A stretch of 64,000 nucleotides of DNA. Source: a virus. The notes under the pieces are model-generated. The model made no database searches, was not told where the DNA came from, and saw nothing but the letters and a program-made list of their open reading frames with translations. The translations under genes and the position numbers were made by a program. The stretch spans positions 1 to 64,000 of IMG/VR virus record IMGVR_UViG_3300023179_000096; one strand, 5' to 3'. Shown here in pieces: positions 56,421-64,000 of this stretch (positions are counted from its first letter, which is position 1; every line of letters begins with the position of its first letter).

Positions 56421-56428
56421 TATAAATA
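56421..56428 (+). promoter_or_regulatory. late promoter box TATAAATA before the sheath gene
   Basis: A perfect T4 late box, preceded by TATT. Predicted start near 56434 gives a 45-base leader with AAGGAG before the ATG at 56479. Confidence 0.75.
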
Positions 56429-56478
56429 TAGAAGTAGAGATTTTTGTTATGCACGAATAACATTATAAGGAGAATAAG

Positions 56479-58152
56479 ATGGCATTTCAGCTTTCACCAG
56501 GTGTGGTGGTAACAGAGAGAGACCTTACTGCGGTCGTTCCTGCGGTTGCTACTACAGCCGGCGGTTTTGCTGGCGCCTTCCAATGGGGACCCGTTGATCA
56601 GGTTGTTACTGTAGATTCGGAAAATCAGTTAGTAGAAAGATTTGGCAAACCAAACGATACCGTTTTCAAGTCATTCTTTACTGCAGCTAATTTTTTATCT
56701 TACGGTAATAATCTTCAAGTAATCCGCGTTGTGAATAAAGCCACAGCAAAAAATTCAGCAGTCGTTTCCGCCAACGCTGTACTAATTACTAACGAAGATA
56801 ATTATCTATTAACTTACGCAGACGGTTCTGGAACATTCGGAGAATTTGCTGCAAAGTACCCCGGAGTGCTAGGAAACTCTATTAAAGTTTCTGTAGCTGA
56901 TGGTAACGTATATTCAGGCTGGGCTTATTCAGGTCAGTTTGATGCAGCCCCTAATACTTCTGACTATACCGCTGGGTTAGGCGGTTCCAATGACGAAATG
57001 CATATTATCGTTATTGATAATGACGGGTTATGGACAGGGACTGCCGGCACAGTTCTAGAAAAATTTGCTTATGTTTCTAAGGCATCGGATGCTAAAAAAG
57101 CAGACGGTTCATCAGCATACTATAAAGACATTATTAATAATTCATCTAAGTACCTATGGTGGGGTGATCACCCAACTATTGGTGCTAACTGGGGATCGTC
57201 AGCTAAAAGCGTTGCATTTGCTAACCTAGCCGCTAACGTTACAGTGACTTTAGCAGGTGGTGTTTCTGCTGATTCCCCCACCGATGGAAATATCACATCG
57301 GCACTGTCAGTTCTTTCTAATGATGAAAAATATGATATCTCGCTGCTACCTCTAGGAGCCGCTTCTTCAACCGTTGTTACCTACGCCATTAATTCAGTAG
57401 CAGAAGTTCGAAAAGATTGCGTAGTATTCGCTTCGCCTGAACTTACCGATGTTTTAGATAACGTAGGTGATGAAGCAAACGATGTCGTATCTTTCCGTGA
57501 GTCATTACCGTCAAGTTCATACGCGGTTCTTGATTCAGGTTGGAAATATCAGTACGACCGCTACAACGATGTGTATCGCTGGATCCCATTAAACGGGGAT
57601 ACTGCAGGTACAGCTGTCAGAACTGATTTTACTGCTGACCCTTGGTTCTCTCCCGCAGGCTTTAATCGCGGTCAAATTAAGAATGTAGTTAAGTTAGCTT
57701 ACTCTCCATCTAAGACAGACCGTGATACTTTATACAAGAAAGGTGTTAACCCTATAGTTTCATTCCCTGGGTTAGGCACTATTCTTTATGGTGATAAGAC
57801 TCTTCTGTCGAAGCCCTCGGCATTTGATAGAATCAATGTTCGTCGCCTGTTTATAGTTCTTGAAAAAGCAATTGCTACAGCGGCTAAATATCAATTATTC
57901 GAATTTAACGATCCTTTCACTCGTGCTCAATTCCGTAATCTGGTCGAGCCATTCCTTAGAGACGTTCAAGGTCGCCGTGGTATTACTGATTTCAAGGTAG
58001 TATGTGATGAGTCTAATAACACAGGGGAAGTAGTAGATAGAAATGAATTCGTAGCTGATATCTATGTTAAACCTGCTCGCTCCATCAACTTCATTCAACT
58101 TAACTTCATCGCGACCCGTTCGGGAATCTCGTTTGAAGAAGTTGGCGCTTAA
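56479..58152 (+). CDS. 18: tail sheath protein gp18
   Basis: A 557-residue homologue of T4 gp18 (659), the contractile sheath. FQLSPGVVVTERDLTAVVPAVATTAGGFAGAFQWGPVDQVVTVDSENQLVERFGKPND is the family start. The C-terminal domain (NRGQIKNVVKLAYSPSKTDRDTLYKKGVNPIVSFPGLGTILYGDKTL, RINVRRLFIVLEKAI, KPARSINFIQLNFIATRSGISFEEV) forms the inner, most conserved layer. Codon use is richer in C-ending and G-ending codons than in the small-gene region, as is usual for highly expressed virion genes. Confidence 0.96.
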   Translation: MAFQLSPGVVVTERDLTAVVPAVATTAGGFAGAFQWGPVDQVVTVDSENQLVERFGKPNDTVFKSFFTAANFLSYGNNLQVIRVVNKATAKNSAVVSANAVLITNEDNYLLTYADGSGTFGEFAAKYPGVLGNSIKVSVADGNVYSGWAYSGQFDAAPNTSDYTAGLGGSNDEMHIIVIDNDGLWTGTAGTVLEKFAYVSKASDAKKADGSSAYYKDIINNSSKYLWWGDHPTIGANWGSSAKSVAFANLAANVTVTLAGGVSADSPTDGNITSALSVLSNDEKYDISLLPLGAASSTVVTYAINSVAEVRKDCVVFASPELTDVLDNVGDEANDVVSFRESLPSSSYAVLDSGWKYQYDRYNDVYRWIPLNGDTAGTAVRTDFTADPWFSPAGFNRGQIKNVVKLAYSPSKTDRDTLYKKGVNPIVSFPGLGTILYGDKTLLSKPSAFDRINVRRLFIVLEKAIATAAKYQLFEFNDPFTRAQFRNLVEPFLRDVQGRRGITDFKVVCDESNNTGEVVDRNEFVADIYVKPARSINFIQLNFIATRSGISFEEVGA

Positions 58153-58171
58153 TAGATAAGGGAGAGAAAAA

Positions 58172-58753
58172 ATGACAACATTTAATGTAGAGCGTTTTAA
58201 ATCAGCTCTTACTAACGGTGGTGCTCGCCCTAATCAGTTTGCGGTTCAACTTTCGTTTCCAACGTACGTTGCATCGCAATCTATTGCAGTAGCTCGTGCT
58301 CCGTTTTTAGTAAGTATTGCAGAACTACCCGGTCAAACCGTTAACCCTGCTATTGTTCAATACCGCGGTCGCGAAGTAAAATTCGTAGGCGATCGTATTT
58401 TTGCACCCTGGACTATTACTGTATTAAACGATGCAGAAATGTCAATCCGTAACGCTGTTGAGCAATGGATGGGGGGAATGGAAGACAACGCAGCTAAATT
58501 CGGAAGATTACAACCTTCCGAATATCAACGCGACCTAGATGTACTCCAGCTAGATCGTAATGGTAATATACTTAAATCTTATAAACTAGTTAATGCCTTC
58601 CCAGTTGATTTATCACCTGTAGGTTTAGATTTTGGTGCTAATGATCAAATTTCAACATTTCAAGTGACCTTTCAATATCAGCATTTTACAACTTCTTCTA
58701 ATCCTCTAGGCGGTATAGTTAACTTTGGTGGTATTTTTAACGGCATAGCTTAA
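58172..58753 (+). CDS. 19: tail tube protein gp19
   Basis: A 193-residue homologue of T4 gp19 (163), the inner tube through which DNA passes. MTTFNVERFKSALTNGGARPNQFAVQLSFP, SIAELPGQTVNPAIVQYRGREVKFVGDRIFAPWTITVLNDAEMSIRNAVEQWM and LVNAFPVDLSPVGLDFGANDQISTFQVTFQYQHF match the family. AAGGGAG precedes the ATG. Co-transcribed with the sheath gene. Confidence 0.95.
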   Translation: MTTFNVERFKSALTNGGARPNQFAVQLSFPTYVASQSIAVARAPFLVSIAELPGQTVNPAIVQYRGREVKFVGDRIFAPWTITVLNDAEMSIRNAVEQWMGGMEDNAAKFGRLQPSEYQRDLDVLQLDRNGNILKSYKLVNAFPVDLSPVGLDFGANDQISTFQVTFQYQHFTTSSNPLGGIVNFGGIFNGIA

Positions 58754-58768
58754 GACTAAAAGTATATT

Positions 58769-60346
58769 ATGGCGATTAATTTATTTGGCTTTACAATCGG
58801 GCGTGAAGATAAGCAACCGGAGTTAAAAAGGCAATCTTTTATAACTCCGGTTTCAGAAGACGGTGCAAGTACCGTACAAGCCGGTGGATATTACGGTACT
58901 TATGTAGATATAGACGCATCAGCTCGGAATGAATCCGAGCTGATTACTCGTTATCGTGAAATATCAAACTACCCTGATTGCGATAATGCTATTGAAGAAA
59001 TTGTTTCTGATGCCATCGCTGCTGTAGACAGCGAGGCCCCCGTATATATAAATCTCGATGACCTTGAGCAGCCTAATAATATAAAAGAGGCTATAAGAGA
59101 TGAGTTCGATGAGATCTTATCTCTTCTAGACTTTAAAGATAAAGCGCATGATATTTTTAGACGTTGGTATGTAGATGGGAGAGTTTACTATCAAAAAGTA
59201 ATCAATCAATCTAAGCCTAAATTAGGAATACAAGAACTTAGATATATTGATCCTAGAAAGATTAGAAAAGTACGTGAAGTTAAGAAAGAACGTCTTAATG
59301 ATACTGGGGTAGAAGTAGTAAAAGAAATAAATGAGTTTTTCATCTATAACGAAAAAGGACTTAACTACACTCCCGGTGTATCTCCTACAAACGGTAATCA
59401 GACAGGGTTAAGAATAGAAACCGATACTATCGCTTTTTGTCCTTCTGGTTTGCTAGATCTAGATCGTAATGTAATTGTAGGATATTTACATAAAGCAATT
59501 AAACCTGTAAATCAATTAAAGATGATGGCCGATTCTTTAGTAATTTATAGATTATCTAGAGCACCAGAAAGAAGAATATTTTATATTGATGTAGGTAATC
59601 TACCTAAAATCAAAGCCGAGCAGTACATGAAAGACATAATGGCTAGATATCGTAATAAAATAGTTTATGATTCTGCCACTGGTGAAATTAAAGACGATCG
59701 TAAGTTTATGACCATGTTGGAAGATTTTTGGTTACCTCGACGTGAAGGAGGTCGCGGAACAGAAATCACTACTCTCCCAGGTGGAGAAAATCTAGGTCAA
59801 ATTGCTGATATAGAATATTTTCAAAATAAAGTATATCAATCTTTAAATGTACCGGTTTCTAGATTTCAGCAAGGCTCAGGATTTAATTTTGGAAGAGCAG
59901 CAGAAATTTCACGCGATGAATTAAAGTTTGCAAAATTTATTTCTCGAATTCGCAGAAAATTTAATGTTTTATTTGACGATCTACTTGAAACTCAACTAGT
60001 CCTTAAGGGAATTATAACCCCTGAAGACTGGGTTGGAATGAAAGAAAAAATTAACTACGAGTATGCACAAGATCAATATTATGAAGAAATTAAAACTGCT
60101 GAAAATTTGCGCAACAGAATTGATGTGCTTAATCAAATGAGTCCATATGTTGGAGTATATTTTAGCAAAAACTATATTCGTAAGAACATTTTAAAGCTAA
60201 CCGATCAAGAGATAGAACAAATAGAACAAGAGAACGAAAAAGATCCTGATTCTATTCCAGGAGGTGCTCCTGGTTCACTGCAAGCAAGCGAATTGTCAAG
60301 AGAATTACAAGGCAATCCAACTGCAGATCAACAGTTACAGCGATAA
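58769..60346 (+). CDS. 20: portal vertex protein gp20
   Basis: A 525-residue homologue of T4 gp20 (524), the dodecameric portal at which head assembly starts and through which DNA is packaged. SARNESELITRYREISNYPDCDNAIEEIVSDAIA, IFRRWYVDGRVYYQKVI, LDLDRNVIVGYLHKAIKPVNQLKMMADSLVIYRLSRAPERRIFYIDVGNLPKIKAEQYMKDIM and QKVYQSLNVPVSRFQQGSGFNFGRAAEISRDELKFAKFI are the main family blocks. The ATG has a poor ribosome binding site. Confidence 0.96.
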   Translation: MAINLFGFTIGREDKQPELKRQSFITPVSEDGASTVQAGGYYGTYVDIDASARNESELITRYREISNYPDCDNAIEEIVSDAIAAVDSEAPVYINLDDLEQPNNIKEAIRDEFDEILSLLDFKDKAHDIFRRWYVDGRVYYQKVINQSKPKLGIQELRYIDPRKIRKVREVKKERLNDTGVEVVKEINEFFIYNEKGLNYTPGVSPTNGNQTGLRIETDTIAFCPSGLLDLDRNVIVGYLHKAIKPVNQLKMMADSLVIYRLSRAPERRIFYIDVGNLPKIKAEQYMKDIMARYRNKIVYDSATGEIKDDRKFMTMLEDFWLPRREGGRGTEITTLPGGENLGQIADIEYFQNKVYQSLNVPVSRFQQGSGFNFGRAAEISRDELKFAKFISRIRRKFNVLFDDLLETQLVLKGIITPEDWVGMKEKINYEYAQDQYYEEIKTAENLRNRIDVLNQMSPYVGVYFSKNYIRKNILKLTDQEIEQIEQENEKDPDSIPGGAPGSLQASELSRELQGNPTADQQLQR

Positions 60347-60352
60347 TAAATA
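60345..60352 (+). promoter_or_regulatory. late promoter box AATAAATA before the prohead core genes
   Basis: The box overlaps the stop of gene 20. Predicted start near 60358 and CGGAG ahead of the ATG at 60374. Confidence 0.6.
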
Positions 60353-60373
60353 TTACATTATTCGGAGAAAAGA

Positions 60374-60568
60374 ATGGAAAACATACAAGTTTCAAGCTTA
60401 ATTGATAAAATTATTGCAGGGGATAGTGTCTCAGCTAAAGAAGATTTTGATGCTCTTTTAGCTAATAAAGTAACCGCTGCATTAGAGGTAAGAAAACAAG
60501 AAATAGCACAGTCACTTTATGTAGATCAAGTATCTAACACAGAGGAAGAATCTGAAGAAAATGTCTAA
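60374..60568 (+). CDS. 67: prohead core protein gp67-like
   Basis: A 64-residue acidic protein. MENIQVSSLIDKIIAGDSVSAKEDFDALLANKVTAALEVRKQEIAQSLY is the pattern of small prohead core proteins (gp67) in T4-like phages. It lies between 20 and 21, as in T4, and ends in a run of acidic residues. gp67 fills the core of the prohead and is cut by the gp21 protease. Overlaps the next gene by eight bases. Confidence 0.75.
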   Translation: MENIQVSSLIDKIIAGDSVSAKEDFDALLANKVTAALEVRKQEIAQSLYVDQVSNTEEESEENV

Positions 60569-61583
60569 TTTAAAAGAGACCAAATCAGCACCTAAGGGTT
60601 TTCATTTTACTAAAGATGGTAAACTTAAAAGAGGTGATGCAGATAGGGATGGGCCAGGCGGCCCTATGTTTCGTTCTGACCCTCTCGACAAGCAGCGCTC
60701 CAAAGTTCCTCCTGTTTCAGAAGCTACTTCTCGTGCCCAGCAAGCAGCGATAGCTATTGCTTTACAGAAAGCAGGAAAAAAACCAAAAAACGAAAGTACA
60801 TTTAAAAACTTTAGAAATAGTTTAGAAGAAAAAACTCTAACCCCTGCAGAAAAGAAAAAACGTGAAGAGGTTGCTAAAGCTATTGAGCGAGAGAATCCAA
60901 ACATGCCTATGGGTATGAAAATGGCTATAGCTACTAAGACGGCTAAAAGAGTTGCAGAAGACTCTGAAGTTATAGGGGAAGTATCTTCTAAAATGGCTTT
61001 ATCTTATTCTAAAGCCGCTCAACAAGACATGGCCAACAGTGCCTCGCTCGCTAAACTTTCTAGAATTAGCAAAGGTCCAGGTAGTGAAGAAGAAAAAAAG
61101 CATGAATTTGAAGGACAGCGCCGGGAAAAAGGTCTTGAGATGGCGATGAAAAAAATTAAAGAAGATATAGATGAAGAAGGTAAAATGGCGAGAGGTCAAT
61201 TAATGCGTATGGCTAATCAAGCCTCTGCTCTTGCTCAAATGATGGATGATGATAAGCAGTTGGACGGCTGGGTACAATCTAAGCTTACTATGGCATCCGA
61301 TTATCTTGATTCTGTTCATGATTACCTTATGCATAATAAGCAAGATGTAGATGAAATGGATGAAGAGACCCATTTTTGTGCTAAGCATGTCTACTCATCT
61401 ATGCTTGGAGAAGGTATAGTATTAGAAGCCCAGCATGCTGATCCGGATGAATATGGAGATATTGAATGGTATCTAGTTGAGTTTAAAAATGGAATCCATA
61501 AAGTTTACACTGAAGATTTGCAAATAATGGTTGCAGAATATCACGGTAATCATAAAAAGAAAAAGAGAATGACAAATGGCTGA
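60561..61583 (+). CDS. prohead-associated multi-domain protein
   Basis: A 340-residue protein. Near 93-128 it has EKKKREEVAKAIERENPNMPMGMKMAIATKTAKRVAED, a short helical motif that recurs in many marine phage proteins. A helical part (MARGQLMRMANQASALAQMMDDDKQLDGWVQSKLTMASDYLDSVHDYLMHN) lies near 209-260. The C-terminal domain (IVLEAQHADPDEYGDIEWYLVEFKNGIHKVYTEDLQIMVAEYH) is a small beta domain. It stands where T4 has the gene 68 core protein, so it is probably a core or head-assembly component. The name gp68 cannot be supported by sequence. Confidence 0.62.
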   Translation: MSNLKETKSAPKGFHFTKDGKLKRGDADRDGPGGPMFRSDPLDKQRSKVPPVSEATSRAQQAAIAIALQKAGKKPKNESTFKNFRNSLEEKTLTPAEKKKREEVAKAIERENPNMPMGMKMAIATKTAKRVAEDSEVIGEVSSKMALSYSKAAQQDMANSASLAKLSRISKGPGSEEEKKHEFEGQRREKGLEMAMKKIKEDIDEEGKMARGQLMRMANQASALAQMMDDDKQLDGWVQSKLTMASDYLDSVHDYLMHNKQDVDEMDEETHFCAKHVYSSMLGEGIVLEAQHADPDEYGDIEWYLVEFKNGIHKVYTEDLQIMVAEYHGNHKKKKRMTNG

Positions 61584-61965
61584 TAAAAGAATATTAAAAG
61601 TAACAGCTAGACAAGCCGCTGTAGCTGTGGTGGGTACCGGCACCGCTACCATTAGTGTTTACGATCTAATACATACCCGTCAAACTATCGACGCAGCTAA
61701 CGTTGTACTTACTATTTCTGATATTGCATATGATGTTGGTAATTCAGCTAATATTAAAAGAGGTGGTAATTTAGTGTTCGCGGCTAGCGCAGGATCTGGT
61801 GAGCATAATTTTACTGATAATATGGGGTTAGTTCTAAATGATAAACAATCATCTAACGTAGATGTAAATTTAGGAGCTGTAGAAGGCACTATGGTAATTC
61901 AGTTTACCAAGGGCGATGGCTACCTAGACCCCGATAGACAAAATCAAGGACCAGGTTCACTATGA
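61576..61965 (+). CDS. small head virion protein, possible decoration protein
   Basis: A 129-residue, all-beta protein (MADKRILKVTARQAAVAVVGTGTATISVYDLIHTRQTIDAANVVLTISDIAYDVG, then IKRGGNLVFAASAGSGEHNFTDN). The family is common in marine T4-like phages between portal and protease genes. It has neither catalytic residues nor membrane parts. A capsid or neck structural role is likely from its location. It overlaps both neighbours (eight bases before, ATGA after). Confidence 0.65.
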   Translation: MADKRILKVTARQAAVAVVGTGTATISVYDLIHTRQTIDAANVVLTISDIAYDVGNSANIKRGGNLVFAASAGSGEHNFTDNMGLVLNDKQSSNVDVNLGAVEGTMVIQFTKGDGYLDPDRQNQGPGSL

Positions 61966-62606
61966 AATTAATAAAAGAAATTTCACAAGACCTTAACTAT
62001 CTTACCGAAGCTAATGAAAATGGTAAGAAAGGTATCTATATCGAAGGCATTTTTATGCAAGCCGATAAAGAAAATAAAAATGGTCGAATCTACCCCAAGC
62101 GTATTATGGAAACTGAACTAGGTAGATATCAAAACCTTATTAAGGAAAAAAGATCCTTAGGTGAGTTAGGCCATCCTCCTAACCCCGCTATCAATTTAAA
62201 TCAAGTCTCACACCTTATAACTAGTTTAAAATTTGAAGGTAATGACATTATAGGTAAAGCTAAAATTTTAGATACTCCTATGGGAAAAATCGCTCAAAAT
62301 TTTATTGAAGAAGGTGTAAGATTAGGAGTATCTTCACGCGGTTTAGGTTCTTTAAAAGAAAGAAATGGTGTTAACGAAGTTCAAGATGACTTTCATCTAG
62401 CCACAGTTGACATAGTAGCTGACCCGTCAGCTCCTGATGCTTTTGTGCAAGGAATAATGGAATCAGCAGAATGGATTTTAGAGAACGGTGTGTGGAAATC
62501 AATTGATGTTGAAAGCGCACAAAATACTATTAGAAAAGCCTCAAAAATTAATTTACATGAAGCTAAATTAAAAATATTTGAGCAATTCTTAGGTAGTATC
62601 AAATAA
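61962..62606 (+). CDS. 21: prohead maturation protease gp21
   Basis: A 214-residue homologue of T4 gp21 (212), a serine protease inside the prohead that removes the core and trims capsid proteins. GIYIEGIFMQADKENKNGRIYPKRIME near 24-50, the catalytic His in SLGELGHPPNP near 67-75, and the catalytic Ser in RLGVSSRGLGSL near 123-134 with a following LATVDIVADPSAPDAFV are the usual signature of herpesvirus-assemblin-like phage proteases. It starts within the stop of the gene before (ATGA). Confidence 0.95.
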   Translation: MKLIKEISQDLNYLTEANENGKKGIYIEGIFMQADKENKNGRIYPKRIMETELGRYQNLIKEKRSLGELGHPPNPAINLNQVSHLITSLKFEGNDIIGKAKILDTPMGKIAQNFIEEGVRLGVSSRGLGSLKERNGVNEVQDDFHLATVDIVADPSAPDAFVQGIMESAEWILENGVWKSIDVESAQNTIRKASKINLHEAKLKIFEQFLGSIK

Positions 62607-62614
62607 TTCAACCT

Positions 62615-62622
62615 TATAAATA
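62615..62622 (+). promoter_or_regulatory. late promoter box TATAAATA before gene 22
   Basis: Perfect box in the 50-base gap after gene 21. Predicted start near 62628 and TTAGGAG before the ATG at 62657. Confidence 0.75.
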
Positions 62623-62656
62623 TTAACGTTAAACAAAACCTCTTAGGAGAATACGG

Positions 62657-63757
62657 ATGTCAGTCGAACAAAAAATTAAAGAGTTGCTTAGCCGTTCTGG
62701 TGCTAAGCAACAACTGACTGAAGAATCTAAAGAAGACCTTACTGCAAGCGGTATGGCCGATACAGGTGCAATGGCTGCTATGAAAATGTCTCGTGACACA
62801 TCAAAAGCAGGAAAACCAGCAAATGCAGGTGACACAACAGCACCTAAGCAAGGTTCTTCACAAGATGCTTCATACAGTGAATGGGATGAAGACGAGGCTA
62901 ATCAAGGCGCAAAAGCTTCAGCATCAGTTTCAAAAGATAACACACTTCCAATGTCAAAGGGTGACGCAAAGTCGGTAAAAGTCCCAGCTATGGAAGAACA
63001 AGAAAATGAAGGTGAGATTGTTGTTGAACAAGATATTGATGTTCAATCGCAACTTAATTCCATTTTTGGCGAAGAACTTTCTGAAGAATTTAAAACTAAA
63101 GCTTCTTCTATTTTTGAAGCAGCAGTTATTGCTCGTGTAAATAACGAGATGGAAAAGGTAACCGCTCGTTTAGAAGAGCAAGCAAATCAACAACTACAAG
63201 ACTATAAAGATGGTCTAGTTGAAAAAGTCGATTCATATCTCAATTATATTGTTGAGCAGTGGATGGAAGAAAATTCTTTAGCTGTTGAGTCAGGTTTACG
63301 AACCGAAATAGCTGAAGATTTTATTTCAGGCCTTAAGACTCTATTTAAAGAACATTATATCGAAGTACCTGATGAGAAGTTTGACGTACTAGAGGAGCTT
63401 CAGACGAAAGCTCAAGAACTAGAAGATAAACTGAATGAAGAAATTGAAAAAAATGTTTTAGCTTCCAAAGAACTTAGTTCAGTAAAACAATCTAAGATTT
63501 TTGAAGAGCAGACAAAAGATCTAGCGGCTACAGAAGTTGAAAAACTAAAAAAGCTAGTTGAGGGAGTAGAGTTTGAAAATGAAGATCTTTATCGTGAGAA
63601 AGTTGCCGTAATTAAGGAAAACTATTTCCCTAAAGCTGCTTCAAAATCACCTGAAAAAGTTTTAGTGGAAGAAAGCGGTACTAACCCAGCTGCTTTTGAT
63701 AATTCTGTCATGACAAAGTACGTTCAGGCTTTATCTAGAACAGTCAAAACTCGTTAA
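62657..63757 (+). CDS. 22: prohead scaffold protein gp22
   Basis: A 366-residue homologue of T4 gp22 (269) with the N-terminal extension usual in marine relatives. Residues 1-120 are low-complexity and acidic. From about 130 the protein is helical and strongly charged: VQSQLNSIFGEELSEEFKTKASSIFEAAVIARVNNEMEKVTARLEEQANQQLQDYKDGLVEKVDSYLNYIVEQWMEENSLAVESGLRTEIAEDFISGLKTLFKEHYIEVPDE is the conserved scaffold core. It forms the internal core that shapes the head and is degraded by gp21. Confidence 0.94.
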   Translation: MSVEQKIKELLSRSGAKQQLTEESKEDLTASGMADTGAMAAMKMSRDTSKAGKPANAGDTTAPKQGSSQDASYSEWDEDEANQGAKASASVSKDNTLPMSKGDAKSVKVPAMEEQENEGEIVVEQDIDVQSQLNSIFGEELSEEFKTKASSIFEAAVIARVNNEMEKVTARLEEQANQQLQDYKDGLVEKVDSYLNYIVEQWMEENSLAVESGLRTEIAEDFISGLKTLFKEHYIEVPDEKFDVLEELQTKAQELEDKLNEEIEKNVLASKELSSVKQSKIFEEQTKDLAATEVEKLKKLVEGVEFENEDLYREKVAVIKENYFPKAASKSPEKVLVEESGTNPAAFDNSVMTKYVQALSRTVKTR

Positions 63758-63759
63758 TT

Positions 63760-63767
63760 TATAAATA
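63760..63767 (+). promoter_or_regulatory. late promoter box TATAAATA before gene 23
   Basis: Perfect box two bases after the gene 22 stop. Predicted start near 63773; AAAGGAG before the ATG at 63798. A separate strong late promoter for the major capsid gene is also the T4 arrangement. Confidence 0.78.
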
Positions 63768-63797
63768 TAACAGAACATTTCCATAAAGGAGAAGGTA

Positions 63798-64000
63798 ATG
63801 TACCTATCAGAACAACTACAAGATAAATGGGGCGCAGTTCTCAATCATACTGAGCTTCCAGAAATTAAAGACAGCTACAAGCGCACAGTAACTGCTGTTC
63901 TTCTAGAGAACCAAGAAAAGGCTCTCCGTGAAGATCGTCAGATGCTATCCGAATTAGCTCCCGCTAACAACTCGTTTGAAACAGCCGGTATCGATCGTTA
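63798..64000 (+). CDS. 23: major capsid protein gp23, N-terminal part (cut by window end)
   Basis: The first 67 codons of gene 23. MYLSEQLQDKWGAVLNHTELPEIKDSYKRTVTAVLLENQEKALREDRQML followed by SELAPANNSFETAGIDR matches the N-terminal pro-region of T4-like gp23, which gp21 removes during head maturation. The cleavage site should lie at about the end of this fragment. The rest of the gene lies beyond the window. Confidence 0.93.
   Translation, partial: MYLSEQLQDKWGAVLNHTELPEIKDSYKRTVTAVLLENQEKALREDRQMLSELAPANNSFETAGIDR

Noticed and set aside
1-64000. CRISPR arrays, insertion sequences or integrases
   Set aside because: No regularly spaced repeats, transposase-like or integrase-like proteins were seen; the repeats present are within fibre and baseplate genes.

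Overview
The window is part of the genome of a T4-like myovirus. It carries recognisable homologues of T4 rnh, dsbA, 33, 59, 32, 4, 53, 27, 5, 25, 6, 8, 13, 14, 15, 16, 17, 18, 19, 20, 21, 22 and 23, plus weaker matches to 26, 48, 54 and 67. The DNA is visibly AT-rich, and many proteins have the layout of marine (cyanophage and pelagiphage type) T4-like viruses: PhoH, a DUF4815 giant virion protein, tail fibres with S74 chaperone tails, and a gp32 without zinc cysteines. A circularly permuted two-piece tmRNA at 8318-8630 is of the type usual in Alphaproteobacteria. With the AT-rich, IscU/IscA-carrying content, this points to an alphaproteobacterial marine host, SAR11-like being the best guess. 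The host assignment is inference.

Layout. 11-5390: replication and small-protein region (Sm-like SH3 protein, 5'-3' exonuclease, metallophosphoesterase, DsbA). 5472-8933: auxiliary genes (phoH, iscU, iscA, GH19 endolysin, RecB/Cas4-like nuclease, tmRNA). 8997-12241: SleB-type hydrolase with a three-helix membrane protein (likely lysis genes), then gp33-gp59-gp32. 12279-17435, minus strand: a small exported protein, tape-measure candidate, gp26-like chaperone with a -1 frameshift extension, tube-like gp54 candidate, an unknown structural protein and gp4. 17480-38583: baseplate genes (48, 53, 27, two-gene spike, PAAR, 25, 6, 7-like, 8, DUF4815). 38615-51803: fibre and host-interaction region, with an extremely cysteine-rich 829-residue protein, a GT9-like glycosyltransferase, a carbamoyltransferase, a degenerate HAD-fold protein and repeat-rich fibres. 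51796-64000: neck, packaging, tail tube and sheath, portal, prohead core, protease, scaffold and the start of the major capsid gene.

Regulation. Matches to the T4/cyanophage late promoter box NATAAATA stand in front of most late transcription units. Where the box lies 20 or more bases upstream, most of the genes have a Shine-Dalgarno sequence. In three genes the box lies exactly five bases before the ATG and no Shine-Dalgarno sequence is present, which predicts leaderless late mRNAs. Two canonical -1 slippery heptamers (T TTT TTC at 15011-15005 minus, A AAA AAG at 2680-2686 plus) and an AUU start for gene 15 add translational recoding.

Most unusual items: the permuted tmRNA whose removed spacer encodes a membrane peptide, the protein with about 90 cysteines, the complete IscU/IscA pair, the frameshifting chaperone before the tape-measure gene, and a spike split into two genes that each appear to carry a cell-wall hydrolase domain.
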